A DNA stretch of 64,000 bases from assembly GCF_014083945.1 (NCBI RefSeq), contig NZ_CP046444.1:2108001-2172000 (forward strand), read 5' to 3'. Position 1 is the stretch's first letter. The number at the start of each line of letters is the position of its first letter. The position numbers and the translations under genes were made by a program. This DNA is from Granulicella sp. 5B5 (GTDB lineage: Bacteria; Acidobacteriota; Terriglobia; Terriglobales; Acidobacteriaceae). Of this stretch, positions 15,908 through 24,646 are shown in pieces. The notes under the pieces are model-generated. The model was given only the letters and a program-made list of their open reading frames with translations. It did not search any database and was not told the DNA's origin.

Positions 15908-17677
15908 TCACTTCGCATCCGGATACAGCCCCGGGATCGCCTCATTCAGCTTCTGCTCACTCTCCGGATGCGGAAACGGCTTTCTCGGCATCATCTCTTC
16001 GCGCTGGCTCGTGTTCCAAAGGAAGATCGCCTCCACAATCGCGCTCTGCTCCAGGTCGGCCTCATGCAGGCGGTCATAGGTGTCCATATCGCTATGGTGA
16101 CTCCGGGTCTCATAGTCCATCGGGTCCTGTATGTACTGGAACCCCGGCAGCCCTACAGCGTCGAAGCTCAGGTGATCGGTGCCGCCCGTGTTGCGGTTCG
16201 TGATGGTGGTCACGCCCAGGTCCTTCAACGGTGCGATCCACTGCGCAAAGATCGGCCCAATCGCATAGTTGCCCTGCGTATACACGCCGCGCACCTTACC
16301 TGTGCCGTTGTCCAGGTTGTAGTAGGCATCCAGCGTCTCCCACTCCTTCGTCACCTTGATCGGAGGCAGCGCCGCGCGTGCGCCAAAACCACCGCCGCCA
16401 CCCGCACCGCACTTCGGCAGCGTCGTGCCTTCGCCCGCGCCAAAGTGCTGGAAGACATACCCGCGCGAGCCGCACAGGCCCTCTTCTTCACCTGTCCACA
16501 GGGCAATGCGGATCGTCCGCTTCGGCTTCACATCCAGCGCCTTCAGGATGCGAACAGCCTCCATCGCGGCCACTGTGCCCGCGCCATTGTCCGTCGCGCC
16601 CGTACCCGCAATCCAGCTATCGAAGTGGCCACCCACCATCACCACCTGGTCCTTCAGCTTCGGGTCCGTGCCTGGGATCTCCGCAATCACGTCATACGCA
16701 TGCACGTGGTCGCCCGTGAACTTCGTCTCGATGTTCACCTCCAGTTGCACCGGCACATGGTGCATCGCCAGCCGCGCCAGCCGGTTGTAGTGCTCAATCA
16801 TCATCACGGCATTCGGAATCTTCACCGCATGGTCCGGGTCCTGCGCACCGCGTATCAGGTTCGCTCCGTTGTCGTCGAAGATGATGCCCGTCCCGCCGCC
16901 ATCGCCACCATCGCGGCTCGGCGTAATAATCGCAGCGACGCCTTCATCCGTAAACAACTTCAACGCCTTCGCCCGCAGCGCGGCCAGCCGCGCACGAGCC
17001 GCCGGGTCGAACCCCGCCCGCGGCGCGCGCGGAGCCGCCGGCCCTTCCATCTCCTTCAACTCTTCATCCGTATAGCGGTGGAACAACGGCTCCGTAATGT
17101 CAGGCGTCGGCCGCATCGCACCCAGCAGCACAATCTTCCCCTTCAGCGTGCCCTGCAGCTTGTCCAGCTCGCTCTCGCTCGTCAGCGGAACATACACAAT
17201 GTCCCCGGTCACCGGCCCATTCGTCGCCGGAGACCACGGCGCCGCCTGCATCCACAGCGGCTCTGGCTCCGGCGTAATCATCCGCGCCCACGTGTTGATC
17301 TGCTGCCACCCAAACCCAAAGTCGCCCCAGTCTTCCTTGTGCGCGTTCTGCAGCCCCATCTTCGTCAGCGTCGCAATCGCCCAGTCATACCCACGGTCCA
17401 GGTTCGGCGACCCCGTCAGCCGCGGCCCGATATCGTCCGCCAGCGCCCCGGCCAGGTCCATCACCTTGCCATGCTGCAGCCCCTCTTCACGAATCCGCTG
17501 GTACATCGCCATATCCAGCGTCTCGGTCGCAGGCTGCGGCCCGTAGTAGGAGGGAACTGGCTTGCCCTCGGCCACCGGCTCGGCCTTCTTCTTCTGCGCC
17601 ACGGCACCCGCGCTCAACAGCGCGGCACAAACCATCAACGTGCTCACGCGGCACGTCACAACTTTCGAATCGAACAT
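15908..17677 (-). CDS. Secreted M28-family zinc aminopeptidase
   Basis: A 589-residue exported peptidase. The signal peptide is MFDSKVVTCRVSTLMVCAAL then LSAGAVAQ. A PA-like insert precedes the catalytic domain. Zinc and catalytic residues are visible in VVMVGGHFDSW (His, Asp), GATDNGAGTVAAMEAVRIL (bridging Asp) and LWTGEEEGLCGSRGY (catalytic Glu pair); a late ligand lies in GGTDHLSFDAVGLPGF. M28 enzymes remove N-terminal residues from peptides. Length fits periplasmic Acidobacteria members. It lies alone, followed by a pyrimidine tract and preceded by a small membrane protein gene on the same strand. Confidence 0.92.
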   Translation of the reverse strand: MFDSKVVTCRVSTLMVCAALLSAGAVAQKKKAEPVAEGKPVPSYYGPQPATETLDMAMYQRIREEGLQHGKVMDLAGALADDIGPRLTGSPNLDRGYDWAIATLTKMGLQNAHKEDWGDFGFGWQQINTWARMITPEPEPLWMQAAPWSPATNGPVTGDIVYVPLTSESELDKLQGTLKGKIVLLGAMRPTPDITEPLFHRYTDEELKEMEGPAAPRAPRAGFDPAARARLAALRAKALKLFTDEGVAAIITPSRDGGDGGGTGIIFDDNGANLIRGAQDPDHAVKIPNAVMMIEHYNRLARLAMHHVPVQLEVNIETKFTGDHVHAYDVIAEIPGTDPKLKDQVVMVGGHFDSWIAGTGATDNGAGTVAAMEAVRILKALDVKPKRTIRIALWTGEEEGLCGSRGYVFQHFGAGEGTTLPKCGAGGGGGFGARAALPPIKVTKEWETLDAYYNLDNGTGKVRGVYTQGNYAIGPIFAQWIAPLKDLGVTTITNRNTGGTDHLSFDAVGLPGFQYIQDPMDYETRSHHSDMDTYDRLHEADLEQSAIVEAIFLWNTSQREEMMPRKPFPHPESEQKLNEAIPGLYPDAK

Positions 17678-17792
17678 TGGAGGGGGTTCTCCTCACCACA
17701 GGTTGAAGTATGTAAGAAACAATACGACAACCCCACCCCAAAAGACGCACCTAAACGCGACTGCCCTACAGACAGTGCAATAAACCCATCCA

Positions 17793-17844
17793 CCGCTAAC
17801 CCCAATCCGCTGCGGATCTTAGCCCCAAAACCGGGGGGGAGGGG
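17793..17844 (-). repeat. G-run element (family 3) at the 3' end of the small membrane protein gene
   Basis: TAACCCCAATCCGCTGCGGA, TCTTAGCCCCAAAACC, then GGGGGGGAGGGGCT. Read on the minus strand, a C-run begins right at the stop codon of the neighbouring gene. The same happens at 29104, 39310 and (opposite strand) 44036. Confidence 0.6.
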
Positions 17845-18156
17845 CTACGCGCGGGCCCGCTTCCGGGCCATCCGCTTCGCCCACTGCACGCCCAGAAACC
17901 CCAGCGCCAGCGCCCACACAATCAGCCCCACAGGCAGCCCGATCAGCCGGTACGTCAGCGCAAAGTTCGGCGTCTTCCCCGTCACGCTCATGTCGATCAT
18001 GAACCCCACGATCGCCAGGAACGTCGCCATAAAGAACGCCACAAATCCCGCCGCTGTCCCCATCAGCAGCGACTGCGCCCAGCCCAGGTCTCCAAACGGA
18101 ATCCCAAACAGCACGCCATCTCGTCTTGCCCGCTCAACGTCAGTCAACATCGCCAT
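17845..18156 (-). CDS. Small membrane protein, two helices, unknown
   Basis: A 103-residue protein. A cytoplasmic-looking head (MAMLTDVERARRDGVLFGIP) is followed by two hydrophobic segments (LLMGTAAGFVAFFMATFLAI and IGLPVGLIVWALALGFLGV) and a strongly basic tail (WAKRMARKRARA). The positive tail suggests the C-terminus is cytoplasmic. I place the start at 18156 rather than 18183 to leave a promoter gap to the divergent gene at 18198. No family recognised. A G-run element sits at its stop codon. Confidence 0.6.
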   Translation of the reverse strand: MAMLTDVERARRDGVLFGIPFGDLGWAQSLLMGTAAGFVAFFMATFLAIVGFMIDMSVTGKTPNFALTYRLIGLPVGLIVWALALGFLGVQWAKRMARKRARA

Positions 18157-18197
18157 ATCTAAAGAATACGCCTCCTCCAACACGCTAGAATAGTCAG

Positions 18198-19049
18198 ATG
18201 GCCGATCTTCACCAGACCCACGCGCAGCCCGCCCTCATCGGCGCCGTCCAGGTCGCACACGATACCGAGGTCCGCCAGTCCCCCAACGGCGTCCGCTTCG
18301 CCACCTTCGGCGAAACTGGCCTCGACGCGCCCGACCTCGACCGCATCCTCGAAGCCGTCCCCGCAGCCATCGTCGCCGCACTCGAAGCCAACACCTACTA
18401 CTTCGTCCCCGCCGCGCTCCGCGAGGACCCCTCGCGCAAGCCCGTCATGGTCGCCCCCACCTGGTCCGACGACCTCCACGACACCGCCATCTGCCACCGC
18501 AACGTCGAGCTCGGCTCCGGACGCCACGGCATCTTCATCTCCACCCGCCTGCTCAACGACCGCTTCGCCCTCAGCTTCGAGTTCTACATCAACGTCGCCC
18601 ACGCCTTCGTCGACAAAGCCGGTGTCCCGCAGGCCTTCGCCGATCTCGCCTGGCAGCAGGCCCTCGACAACGCCCGCGGCGAAACCTCCCTCGACGCCTT
18701 CGAGTCCCGTAACCTCGCCTTCGGCCGCCCCGCCAATGCGATGCCCGACGAGCCGCCCACTCTACCCTCACGCCGCACCCGCGCCTTCGCGCAGCCCGCG
18801 CGCAGCCTCAACGCCAGCGCACCCATCGACGAGAAAGAGCGCAACGCCTACCTCGACGCTGCCTTCACGGACGCCATCGCGATCTACCTGCTCTCCCTCG
18901 CCATGGACTTCAACTACTCCGACCTCCGCGAGCGCGACTACCCCTTGCTCACCCCCGTCGCCTTAGCCGCGCGCCTCCGCCTCATCGCCGAACTCTTCCC
19001 ACCCAACCCCCACTACGAGTTCGCCATCCGCTACCGCCGCCGCGCCTAG
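18198..19049 (+). CDS. Conserved-looking hypothetical protein, 283 aa
   Basis: A soluble protein with no signal peptide or membrane helix. Codon use matches neighbouring real genes: on this strand the third positions are overwhelmingly C. Notable segments are GVRFATFGETGLDAPDLDRI, TYYFVPAALREDPSRKPVMV, a block rich in Arg and Pro near residue 190, and a C-terminal helix-rich part (AIYLLSLAMDFNYSDLRERD). I do not recognise a domain. It is divergently arranged with the small membrane protein. It could be specific to Acidobacteria. Confidence 0.6.
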   Translation: MADLHQTHAQPALIGAVQVAHDTEVRQSPNGVRFATFGETGLDAPDLDRILEAVPAAIVAALEANTYYFVPAALREDPSRKPVMVAPTWSDDLHDTAICHRNVELGSGRHGIFISTRLLNDRFALSFEFYINVAHAFVDKAGVPQAFADLAWQQALDNARGETSLDAFESRNLAFGRPANAMPDEPPTLPSRRTRAFAQPARSLNASAPIDEKERNAYLDAAFTDAIAIYLLSLAMDFNYSDLRERDYPLLTPVALAARLRLIAELFPPNPHYEFAIRYRRRA

Positions 19050-19095
19050 CCCAGATACTCCTATATTTATTCACTATTCTGATTCACCAATACCC

Positions 19096-19156
19096 TGTCA
19101 TCTCGACCGGAGCATCGCGGCACTATCGCGATGCGCAGCGGAGAGACCTGCAGTTC
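19096..19156 (+). repeat. TGTCATCTCGACC repeat (family 1)
   Basis: TGTCATCTCGACCGGAGCAT, stem GCATCGCGgcactatCGCGATGC, then GCAGCGGAGAGACCTGCAGT. Intergenic. Confidence 0.85.
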
Positions 19157-19172
19157 GCAGCGGCGATGAACT

Positions 19173-19316
19173 CTAAGCCTGGTCCTTCATCTCCGCCAGC
19201 CGAGCGCTCTCCACCGCATACACCAGCCCCGTCCACGACCGCAGCGACACCGAGCTCCACCACCCCTCATAATCATTCGTGTTGAAGTGCGGAACCCACT
19301 CCTTACCGAACCGCAC
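19173..19316 (-). pseudogene. Possible gene remnant directly after ruvA
   Basis: A 47-codon open frame from a GTG at 19316 to TAG at 19173 overlaps the last codons of ruvA. It reads VRFGKEWVPHFNTNDYEGWW then SSVSLRSWTGLVYAVESARL and ends AEMKDQA. The clustered Trp/His/Asn residues look like genuine protein sequence and vaguely recall N-terminal parts of aspartyl/asparaginyl hydroxylase-like proteins. It is too short to be a functional enzyme. I treat it as a truncated remnant or a very small coding gene; identification is weak. Confidence 0.35.
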
Positions 19317-19899
19317 TCATCGCCGCGCGGAACAGCCGCTCGAAGTCCCCGGCAACACTCGCGTCCTTCACCGCCGCCTCCACCGCCTTCCGCGCCACCG
19401 GCCTCGCATACCCAAGGTTCACCAGGGCACTCAGCACATCCTCCGCCACCGCACCCAGCGAAGGCCGTGCATCCCCCGCCGGCACAAACCCGGCCATATC
19501 ATCCAGCTTGTCCTTCAGCTCCAGCACCACGCGTTCGGCGGTCTTCTTTCCAATACCAGGAATCTTCGTCAGCGTCGCATGATCGCCCGCACGGATCGCT
19601 CCCACTAACCGCTCAGCATTGATGCCGCTCAACACCGTAATCGCCAGCTTTGGCCCAATGCCGCTGATCGTCAGCAGCTTCTCAAACAGCCGCTTCTCTG
19701 TCACTTCATAGAAGCCGAACAGCTGCAGCGCATCCTCGCGCACATGCGTATGCACATGCAGCCGGGCCTCCGCGCCCACCTCGCCCAGCTCGGTATACGT
19801 CGCCACCGAGATCAGCAGCTCATACCCCACCCCGCCGCAGTCAATGACCACGTAGCTGGGTATCTTGTACAAAATCTGTCCACGTAGATGCGCTATCAC
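19303..19899 (-). CDS. ruvA: Holliday junction DNA helicase subunit RuvA
   Basis: A 198-residue DNA junction-binding protein that targets RuvB motors in branch migration. The N-terminal OB domain (MIAHLRGQILYKIPSYVVID ... YELLISVATYTEL) is followed by two helix-hairpin-helix motifs (LLTISGIGPKLAITVLSG and LTKIPGIGKKTAERVVLELK). A short linker leads to the C-terminal RuvB-binding helices (DVLSALVNLGYARPVARKAV). Length is normal. ruvB and ruvC are not adjacent here. Confidence 0.95.
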   Translation of the reverse strand: MIAHLRGQILYKIPSYVVIDCGGVGYELLISVATYTELGEVGAEARLHVHTHVREDALQLFGFYEVTEKRLFEKLLTISGIGPKLAITVLSGINAERLVGAIRAGDHATLTKIPGIGKKTAERVVLELKDKLDDMAGFVPAGDARPSLGAVAEDVLSALVNLGYARPVARKAVEAAVKDASVAGDFERLFRAAMSAVR

Positions 19900-19986
19900 A
19901 ACTGCGATTGTAGCGAAGCCCGCCTTAACGCAAACAGGCGAGACGCAATCGCATCTCGCCTGCCCCTCATTGCTTCCTCAAGTCAG

Positions 19987-20193
19987 TTACGCCTGCGCCG
20001 CCGGCACAAACCCATCGCACCCGCTGATCGCCGTCACCTTCAAGTGCAGCGGCGCGTGCTTCGGATGCCCGCACTCATCGATAAAACCCTCGTCGGCCTT
20101 CTTCGTCGACAGGATCGTCACCAGCACATCACTCTTGTGGCGCTCGCCAAAATGCCCGCACACCCCGCACTGCCCGTTATGGATCGCCTGCAT
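19987..20193 (-). CDS. Small putative zinc-binding protein, 68 aa
   Basis: The ATG at 20193 follows a textbook Shine-Dalgarno site (AAGGAGG, four bases before ATG). The 68-residue product has CGVCGHFGERH near the N-terminus and ECGHPKHAPLHLKV then ISGCDGF later. Four cysteines and several histidines could bind one or two metal ions. No signal peptide. I do not recognise a family; it may be a stand-alone zinc ribbon. The strong RBS and the cysteine pattern support a real gene. Confidence 0.65.
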   Translation of the reverse strand: MQAIHNGQCGVCGHFGERHKSDVLVTILSTKKADEGFIDECGHPKHAPLHLKVTAISGCDGFVPAAQA

Positions 20194-20342
20194 AAAACCT
20201 CCTTGGCCGTACCCTCATGCACTTCCCAATTCGACTCCTCGACACCCCGCTCGGGTTGTCTTAGTACAGAAAGGTACACCCACCATAAACCTGCGTAAAC
20301 CGCGACCAAAACAGTCGCAGACGCCACCCAGCTGCGACTCAA

Positions 20343-21143
20343 TCAGTCTCGATGCTCCGCCACATACGTCGCATGGATCACCTGCTTCATCCGCTCAGTC
20401 AGCGCCTCGGCATCCTTTGTCGTCATCCCCGCAGTCGAAATCGGCTCGCCCACAATCAGCTTCACCGGCCGCGGCCGCAGCGCATACACGTGGATCGGCA
20501 GCAGCTCATAGGTCCCCACCAGCGTCAGCGGCACCAATGGCACCTGCGCTTTGATCGCAATAAACGCTGCCCCAGCCATCATCGCCTGCAACTGCCCATC
20601 CGCCGCGCGCCCACCCTCAGGAAACACCACCAGCGGCAGCCCATGCTCAATCGTCTTCACCCCGCGCATCAGGCTCGCAATCCCTGCACGCGCCGAGCTC
20701 TGGTCAATCGACACCTGTCCACTCCGCGTCAGGTACCACCCAATAAACGGGATCTTGAATAGCGGAGCCTTCGCAATAATCCTGAACTGAAACGGCAGCT
20801 TCGCAAACAGCGCCGGCGTGTCGTAGTAGCTCAGGTGGTTGCACGCATACACCGCCGCACCCACCTCTTTCAGCCGCTCGCGCCCCACCAGCCCCACCTT
20901 CGTAAACGCGCTCATCAGCAGCACCCGCGCCCACTGCCGCGCAATCCAGTGCTGCTGCTGCCCACTCTTGTCCCACAGCCCCGCAACCAGACTCAGCGTC
21001 CCAAAGAATATAGTCGCCAGCGCCACCAGTGGCACAATCACCAGGTAGTTCAGCCAGCGCAACGCGAACGGCACCGGCGGAACTTGCGCCACCTTGTGCG
21101 CCCCGCCACCCTCTGGGTTCAGTATCTTGTCGACTCCGAGCAT
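20343..21143 (-). CDS. 1-acyl-sn-glycerol-3-phosphate acyltransferase-like (PlsC family)
   Basis: A 266-residue membrane-associated acyltransferase in phospholipid synthesis. A hydrophobic anchor near residues 30-52 (LNYLVIVPLVALATIFFGTL) is followed by the acyltransferase motifs NHLSYYDTPALF (HxxxxD), the fatty-acyl pocket FRIIAKAPLFKIPFIGWYL, VVFPEGGRAADG and VPLVPLTLVGTYELLP. This is the LPLAT/PlsC arrangement, so it probably makes phosphatidic acid from lysophosphatidic acid. Related enzymes with other acceptors cannot be ruled out. Independent gene, same strand as folC but separated by a repeat region. Confidence 0.88.
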   Translation of the reverse strand: MLGVDKILNPEGGGAHKVAQVPPVPFALRWLNYLVIVPLVALATIFFGTLSLVAGLWDKSGQQQHWIARQWARVLLMSAFTKVGLVGRERLKEVGAAVYACNHLSYYDTPALFAKLPFQFRIIAKAPLFKIPFIGWYLTRSGQVSIDQSSARAGIASLMRGVKTIEHGLPLVVFPEGGRAADGQLQAMMAGAAFIAIKAQVPLVPLTLVGTYELLPIHVYALRPRPVKLIVGEPISTAGMTTKDAEALTERMKQVIHATYVAEHRD

Positions 21144-21200
21144 CCTTCTTATGCTATCGCGCCCCGTAAGTCCCTTCTGTCAAGCCCAGGGCTTTTGCTT

Positions 21201-21252
21201 TTGTTCTTGCTTTTCTTTCTTCCATTCCGAGCAACGCGAGGAACCTGCTTCT
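21201..21252 (+). repeat. TTCTTGCTTTTCTTTC..ATTCCGAGC repeat (family 1 variant)
   Basis: TTGTTCTTGCTTTTCTTTCT, CCATTCCGAGCAACGCGAGG, then AACCTGCTT. An almost identical block is at 22761-22812. It lies between plsC and folC. Confidence 0.7.
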
Positions 21253-21292
21253 CGCGCGCGAAGCGCGCGCCATCCGCCCTGGCAAAATGGAC

Positions 21293-22716
21293 TCAATCCC
21301 CAAGCAAACCACTCTCCCGCAGCACTCCCCTCAACTCACCCACCAGAAACACCGACCCCGTCGCTACAATCACACCATCCTTCGGAGTCACCGCCCGCGC
21401 CACCTTAAGCGCTTCCGCCAACGAGCCAGCACCCACCGCCGGCACATCCATCGCCTTCGCCGCAGCCATCAATTCCTCCAGCGGCATCGCCCGCGGAGTA
21501 TCAATCGGCGCCAGTACCACATGGTCACGCGCCCGCTCCGTGTCACCCGACGTCGCATCGAACAGCGGAAACAGCACCTGCGCCAGCTCCGTCAGTTGCT
21601 TGTCCTTCAAGCAGCTGAAGATCAGCGTCCGCGGCATCGCCTCCGGCAGTTGCGCCAGCGCCGCGCGCAGCGTCCAAGCCCCCGCAGGATTATGCGCCAC
21701 ATCTACCAGCAACGGCGCACTGTCCTCCAGCAAGATCCACTCCAGCCGCCCCGGCCAAACCGTAGCCTTCACGCCCTCTTCAATCGCTTCATTCGAGATC
21801 GCAACCCCATGGTTCGCGCGCAGCTCCAACGCCGCAGCAATCGCCAGCGCAATGTTCCGCTGCTGGTGCTGCCCCGCCAGCGGCGAATCCACCTCAATCA
21901 CCTTCCCCTCAACCGAAAGCGAGTACCGGTTCCGCGCCAGCCGTCTCTCTATTCCCTGCTCCCCACTCCTTACTCCCTCGTCTCGCGCAGCGAGACACCT
22001 TACCGCATCCACCCCTCGCACATTTAGCCGCACGGCCATCTCGCCAATCGCCGCATTCGCCTCCGGATGTTGGCTCAGCGTCACCAGCACACCGTTCTCG
22101 CGCAGAATCCCCGCCTTCTCCATCGCAATCTCGCGCAGCGTATGCCCCAGGTACTCCATGTGGTCCATGCCGACATCGGTAATCACACTCACCACCGGCT
22201 CAACTGAGTTCGTCGCATCCAGCCGGCCGCCCAGTCCCACCTCCAACACCGCCAGCTCCACATCCATCTGCGCAAACCAGCAGAACGCCACCGCCGTCAT
22301 GTACTCAAAGTAGCTCGGCACATGCGGCAACACTCCACGCTCCACCAGTGCCTCGGCAGCAGCATCCACCCGCGCAAATACGGCTCCAAACGCCGCATCG
22401 TCAATCTCGCGCAGCGCACCGTCTTCAGACGCACGCACGCGCTCATTCACCCTCTCCAAATGCGGAGACGTATATAGCCCGCCTTCACCCCCGCCGCATT
22501 CGCAATCGCGGCCAGCGTCGCCGCCGTCGAGCCCTTCCCATTCGTCCCCGCAATCAACACACTCTTGAACGTCGTCTGCGGATCGCCCAGCTCCCGCAAC
22601 AACTCCTTGATGTGGTCCAGCGAAAACTTCCGCGCCACCGTCTGCCCACCCACGCGCACCGTGCGCATCTCCGGCCCCAGCGCTGCCAACCGCTCCATCG
22701 CCTGCTCGTACGTCAT
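21293..22716 (-). CDS. folC: Dihydrofolate/folylpolyglutamate synthase FolC, with apparent single-base frameshift
   Basis: The N-terminal part starts at 22716 (MTYEQAMERLAAL, AAGGAC upstream) and carries the P-loop AGTNGKGSTAATLAAI. After GVKAG the frame breaks at 22471-22480. The reading continues one base off as YTSPHLERVNERVRASEDGA, the expected next motif, through VALEVGLGGRLDATN-like (AVLEVGLGGRLDATNSVEPV), DVAHNPAG and the C-terminal domain to 21293. One missing base (GGCTTATAT read as GGCTATAT) explains it. FolC adds glutamate to folates. The C-terminal half also carries a 15-18 residue insertion (RDEGVRSGEQGIERRL) encoded by a purine tract. As folC is normally essential, a sequencing error is likely. 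Confidence 0.85.
21946..21984 (-). repeat. Purine tract (family 4) inside folC
   Basis: On the coding strand GAGGGAGTAAGGAGTGGGGA then GCAGGGAATAGAGAGA, like the tracts at 15880 and 39176. It encodes EGVRSGEQGIER, a segment with no counterpart in typical FolC proteins. Confidence 0.55.
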
Positions 22717-22760
22717 GCCTGTCCTTACCCTCTTACTCGCTGCCGTTTCGTCGTCGTTGC

Positions 22761-22812
22761 TGTTGTTCTTGCTTTTCTTTCTGTCATTCCGAGCGCAGCG
22801 AGGAACCTGCTT
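22761..22812 (+). repeat. TTCTTGCTTTTCTTTC..ATTCCGAGC repeat (family 1 variant)
   Basis: TGTTCTTGCTTTTCTTTCTG, TCATTCCGAGCGCAGCGAGG, then AACCTGC. Matches 21201-21252. Confidence 0.75.
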
Positions 22813-22831
22813 CCCACTTCTAGATGTCTCT

Positions 22832-22894
22832 CGAAGGGGCACGGCTTCAGCCGTGCCATACATTGTCACTCAGAAAACGGGGCTTCAGCCCCTG
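22832..22894 (+). repeat. Bipartite GGCTTCAGCC hairpin repeat (family 2)
   Basis: Two hairpins, GGCACGGCTTCAGCCGTGCC and GGGGCTTCAGCCCC, about 20 bases apart. The same pair layout is seen at 24770, 24961, 33511 and inverted at 51610. Confidence 0.8.
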
Positions 22895-22906
22895 AGGTTA
22901 GCTTGG

Positions 22907-23767
22907 CTACTCGCGCACCTCAGCCACACAGATATGCGCCGCCTGCCCCCGCAGCCCCAGTCCATCCTGCCGTCCTTTGAAGTACCTCTCGGTCAGCTTC
23001 GCGCTATCGAAGTCCTCCACCACCCGCATCGCCAGCCACTCCATCTCTTCAGCCAGTTGCGCCGGCGTAAAGAACAGTTGAAACGGCTCACCCGCCAGCG
23101 CCACTCGCGCACCCAGCGAGTCCAGCATCAACTGCTCCACATGCGGCAGCGCCTCCCTCGGCTGCGAGTAGTCGAACACCACCTCGCTCCCCGCCGCGCA
23201 CCGCGCCAGCACCCGCATCGTCGCATCAAACGCCTCCCGCGTCAGATACGGCACTACGCCCAGCCACGCCGTCACCGTCGGCTCCCCAAACAGAAACCCC
23301 GCGCCCTGCAGCTTCGCCCGCAAGCTGTCGACCTCAAAGTTCACCGGCACATGCACCGCCGTCTCCGGCACCGCAATCCCCGCACCCTTCAGCATCTCCA
23401 GCTTCCACGCCTGCGTCGCCGGATGGTCCACCTCAAACACCTGTACCCCCGGGTAAGGGTTTCGATACGCAAACGTATCCAGCCCCGCTCCCAGCACAAT
23501 GTACTGCTTCACCCCACGGTCGCGGACCCCGGCCGCCAGCGTGTCCTCCGCCAGCCGCGCCCGCGCCACCATAAACGACCGCAGCGCCGCCGAGTACGGC
23601 CGCTTCTCACTATCCGGGGTCTTATGCACCTCAAGAATGTGCTCATCACCCAGGATCCGCACCGCGAGCGGATCGTCAAACACCCGCGGATGCGCATCAT
23701 GCACCTGGTGCGCCGCCCTCCGCAGCGCCACCCGCAACGCCGTCCGCGATGGATTCACTTCATGCAC
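22907..23767 (-). CDS. Class I SAM-dependent methyltransferase, TIGR00027/leucine carboxyl methyltransferase-like
   Basis: A 286-residue cytoplasmic enzyme. The family marks are RVFDDPLAVRIL near residue 30, RSFMVARARLAEDTLAAGV, the SAM motif YIVLGAGLDTFAYRNPYPGV, FEVDHPATQAWKLEML, and GVVPYLTREAFDATMRVLA. Members of this PPM1-like group are thought to methylate carboxyl groups of small molecules or proteins; the target here is unknown. It starts just upstream of accD's stop and could be read with accD (22 bases apart), though no functional link is known. Confidence 0.82.
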   Translation of the reverse strand: MHEVNPSRTALRVALRRAAHQVHDAHPRVFDDPLAVRILGDEHILEVHKTPDSEKRPYSAALRSFMVARARLAEDTLAAGVRDRGVKQYIVLGAGLDTFAYRNPYPGVQVFEVDHPATQAWKLEMLKGAGIAVPETAVHVPVNFEVDSLRAKLQGAGFLFGEPTVTAWLGVVPYLTREAFDATMRVLARCAAGSEVVFDYSQPREALPHVEQLMLDSLGARVALAGEPFQLFFTPAQLAEEMEWLAMRVVEDFDSAKLTERYFKGRQDGLGLRGQAAHICVAEVRE

Positions 23768-23788
23768 GCTGGTCGCCCCCCCACATCT

Positions 23789-24646
23789 CTAAGATGCCTG
23801 GCTGACCTTCCCCGTCATCCAGCGCAGCGTCTCGGCTAAATACGCCTTCATCTCCTTGCGCGGCACCACCGCATCAAGGAACCCATGTTCCAGCAGGAAC
23901 TCGCTCCGCTGAAAGCCCTCCGGCAGCTTCTGCCGGATCGTCTGCTCGATCACTCTCGGCCCGGCAAACCCAATCAGCGCGCCCGGTTCAGCGATGTTCA
24001 GGTCGCCCAGCATCGAAAAGCTCGCCGTCACACCCCCAAACGTCGGGTCGGTCATAATGCTGATGTACGGAATCTTCTCGTCATCCATCCGCGCCAGCCC
24101 AGCCGACACCTTTGCCAACTGCATCAGGCTCGCAATCCCCTCCATCATTCGAGCCCCGCCGCTCGCCGAAACGATAATCAGCGGATTACGTGTCGCCAGC
24201 GATCGGTCCACGGCCCGGGCAATCGTCTCACCCACCACCGCGCCCATGCTCCCGCCGATAAACCCATACTCCATCACCGACAGCACCACATCCACATCAT
24301 CAATCCGTCCCACCGCATTGATGATCGCGTCATTCAGCCCGGTCTTCTTCTGCGCCGCCTTTAGTTGCTCTTTGTAGGGCTTCAGGTCACAGAACTCCAG
24401 CGGATCGGTCGACACCAGGTCCATATCCACCAGCTCATATCCCGGCTCCAGCAGCAGCTCAACCCGCTGCCGGGCATTGAACTTGAAGTGGTGCCCGCAG
24501 TTCGGGCAAACCTGCAGGTTCGCCTCGATATCGGCCTTCCACACCGTCTTCCGGCAGCCCTCACACTTGATCCACAAGCCCTCGGTCCGCACCTCATGGT
24601 CGTCTGGAGGAATGATCTCGTTATCGTCGCGTTTGAACCAGGTCAT
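23789..24646 (-). CDS. accD: Acetyl-CoA carboxylase carboxyltransferase subunit beta
   Basis: A 285-residue subunit of the carboxyltransferase that makes malonyl-CoA for fatty-acid synthesis. The N-terminal zinc ribbon is complete: IKCEGCRKTVW and QVCPNCGHHF. The crotonase-like core has VVLSVMEYGFIGGSMGAVVG, SASGGARMMEGIASLMQLAK and DPTFGGVTASFSMLGD, typical of AccD. I start at ATG 24646 (MTWFKRDDNEI), the usual family N-terminus; a TTG at 24655 is an alternative. accA is not in the window. Confidence 0.95.
   Translation of the reverse strand: MTWFKRDDNEIIPPDDHEVRTEGLWIKCEGCRKTVWKADIEANLQVCPNCGHHFKFNARQRVELLLEPGYELVDMDLVSTDPLEFCDLKPYKEQLKAAQKKTGLNDAIINAVGRIDDVDVVLSVMEYGFIGGSMGAVVGETIARAVDRSLATRNPLIIVSASGGARMMEGIASLMQLAKVSAGLARMDDEKIPYISIMTDPTFGGVTASFSMLGDLNIAEPGALIGFAGPRVIEQTIRQKLPEGFQRSEFLLEHGFLDAVVPRKEMKAYLAETLRWMTGKVSQAS

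Noticed and set aside
15761-18193. Plus-strand frame of 810 codons rich in Arg, His and Pro
   Set aside because: It runs antisense to the M28 peptidase and crosses repeats. Its composition is that of a shadow frame.
20835-22313. Plus-strand frame of 492 codons
   Set aside because: It is antisense to plsC and folC with Ser/Arg/His-rich shadow composition.
22717-22869. Upstream extension of folC to 22869
   Set aside because: It translates a dispersed repeat (RSGKQVPRCARND); the conserved start MTYEQAMERL with an RBS is at 22716.
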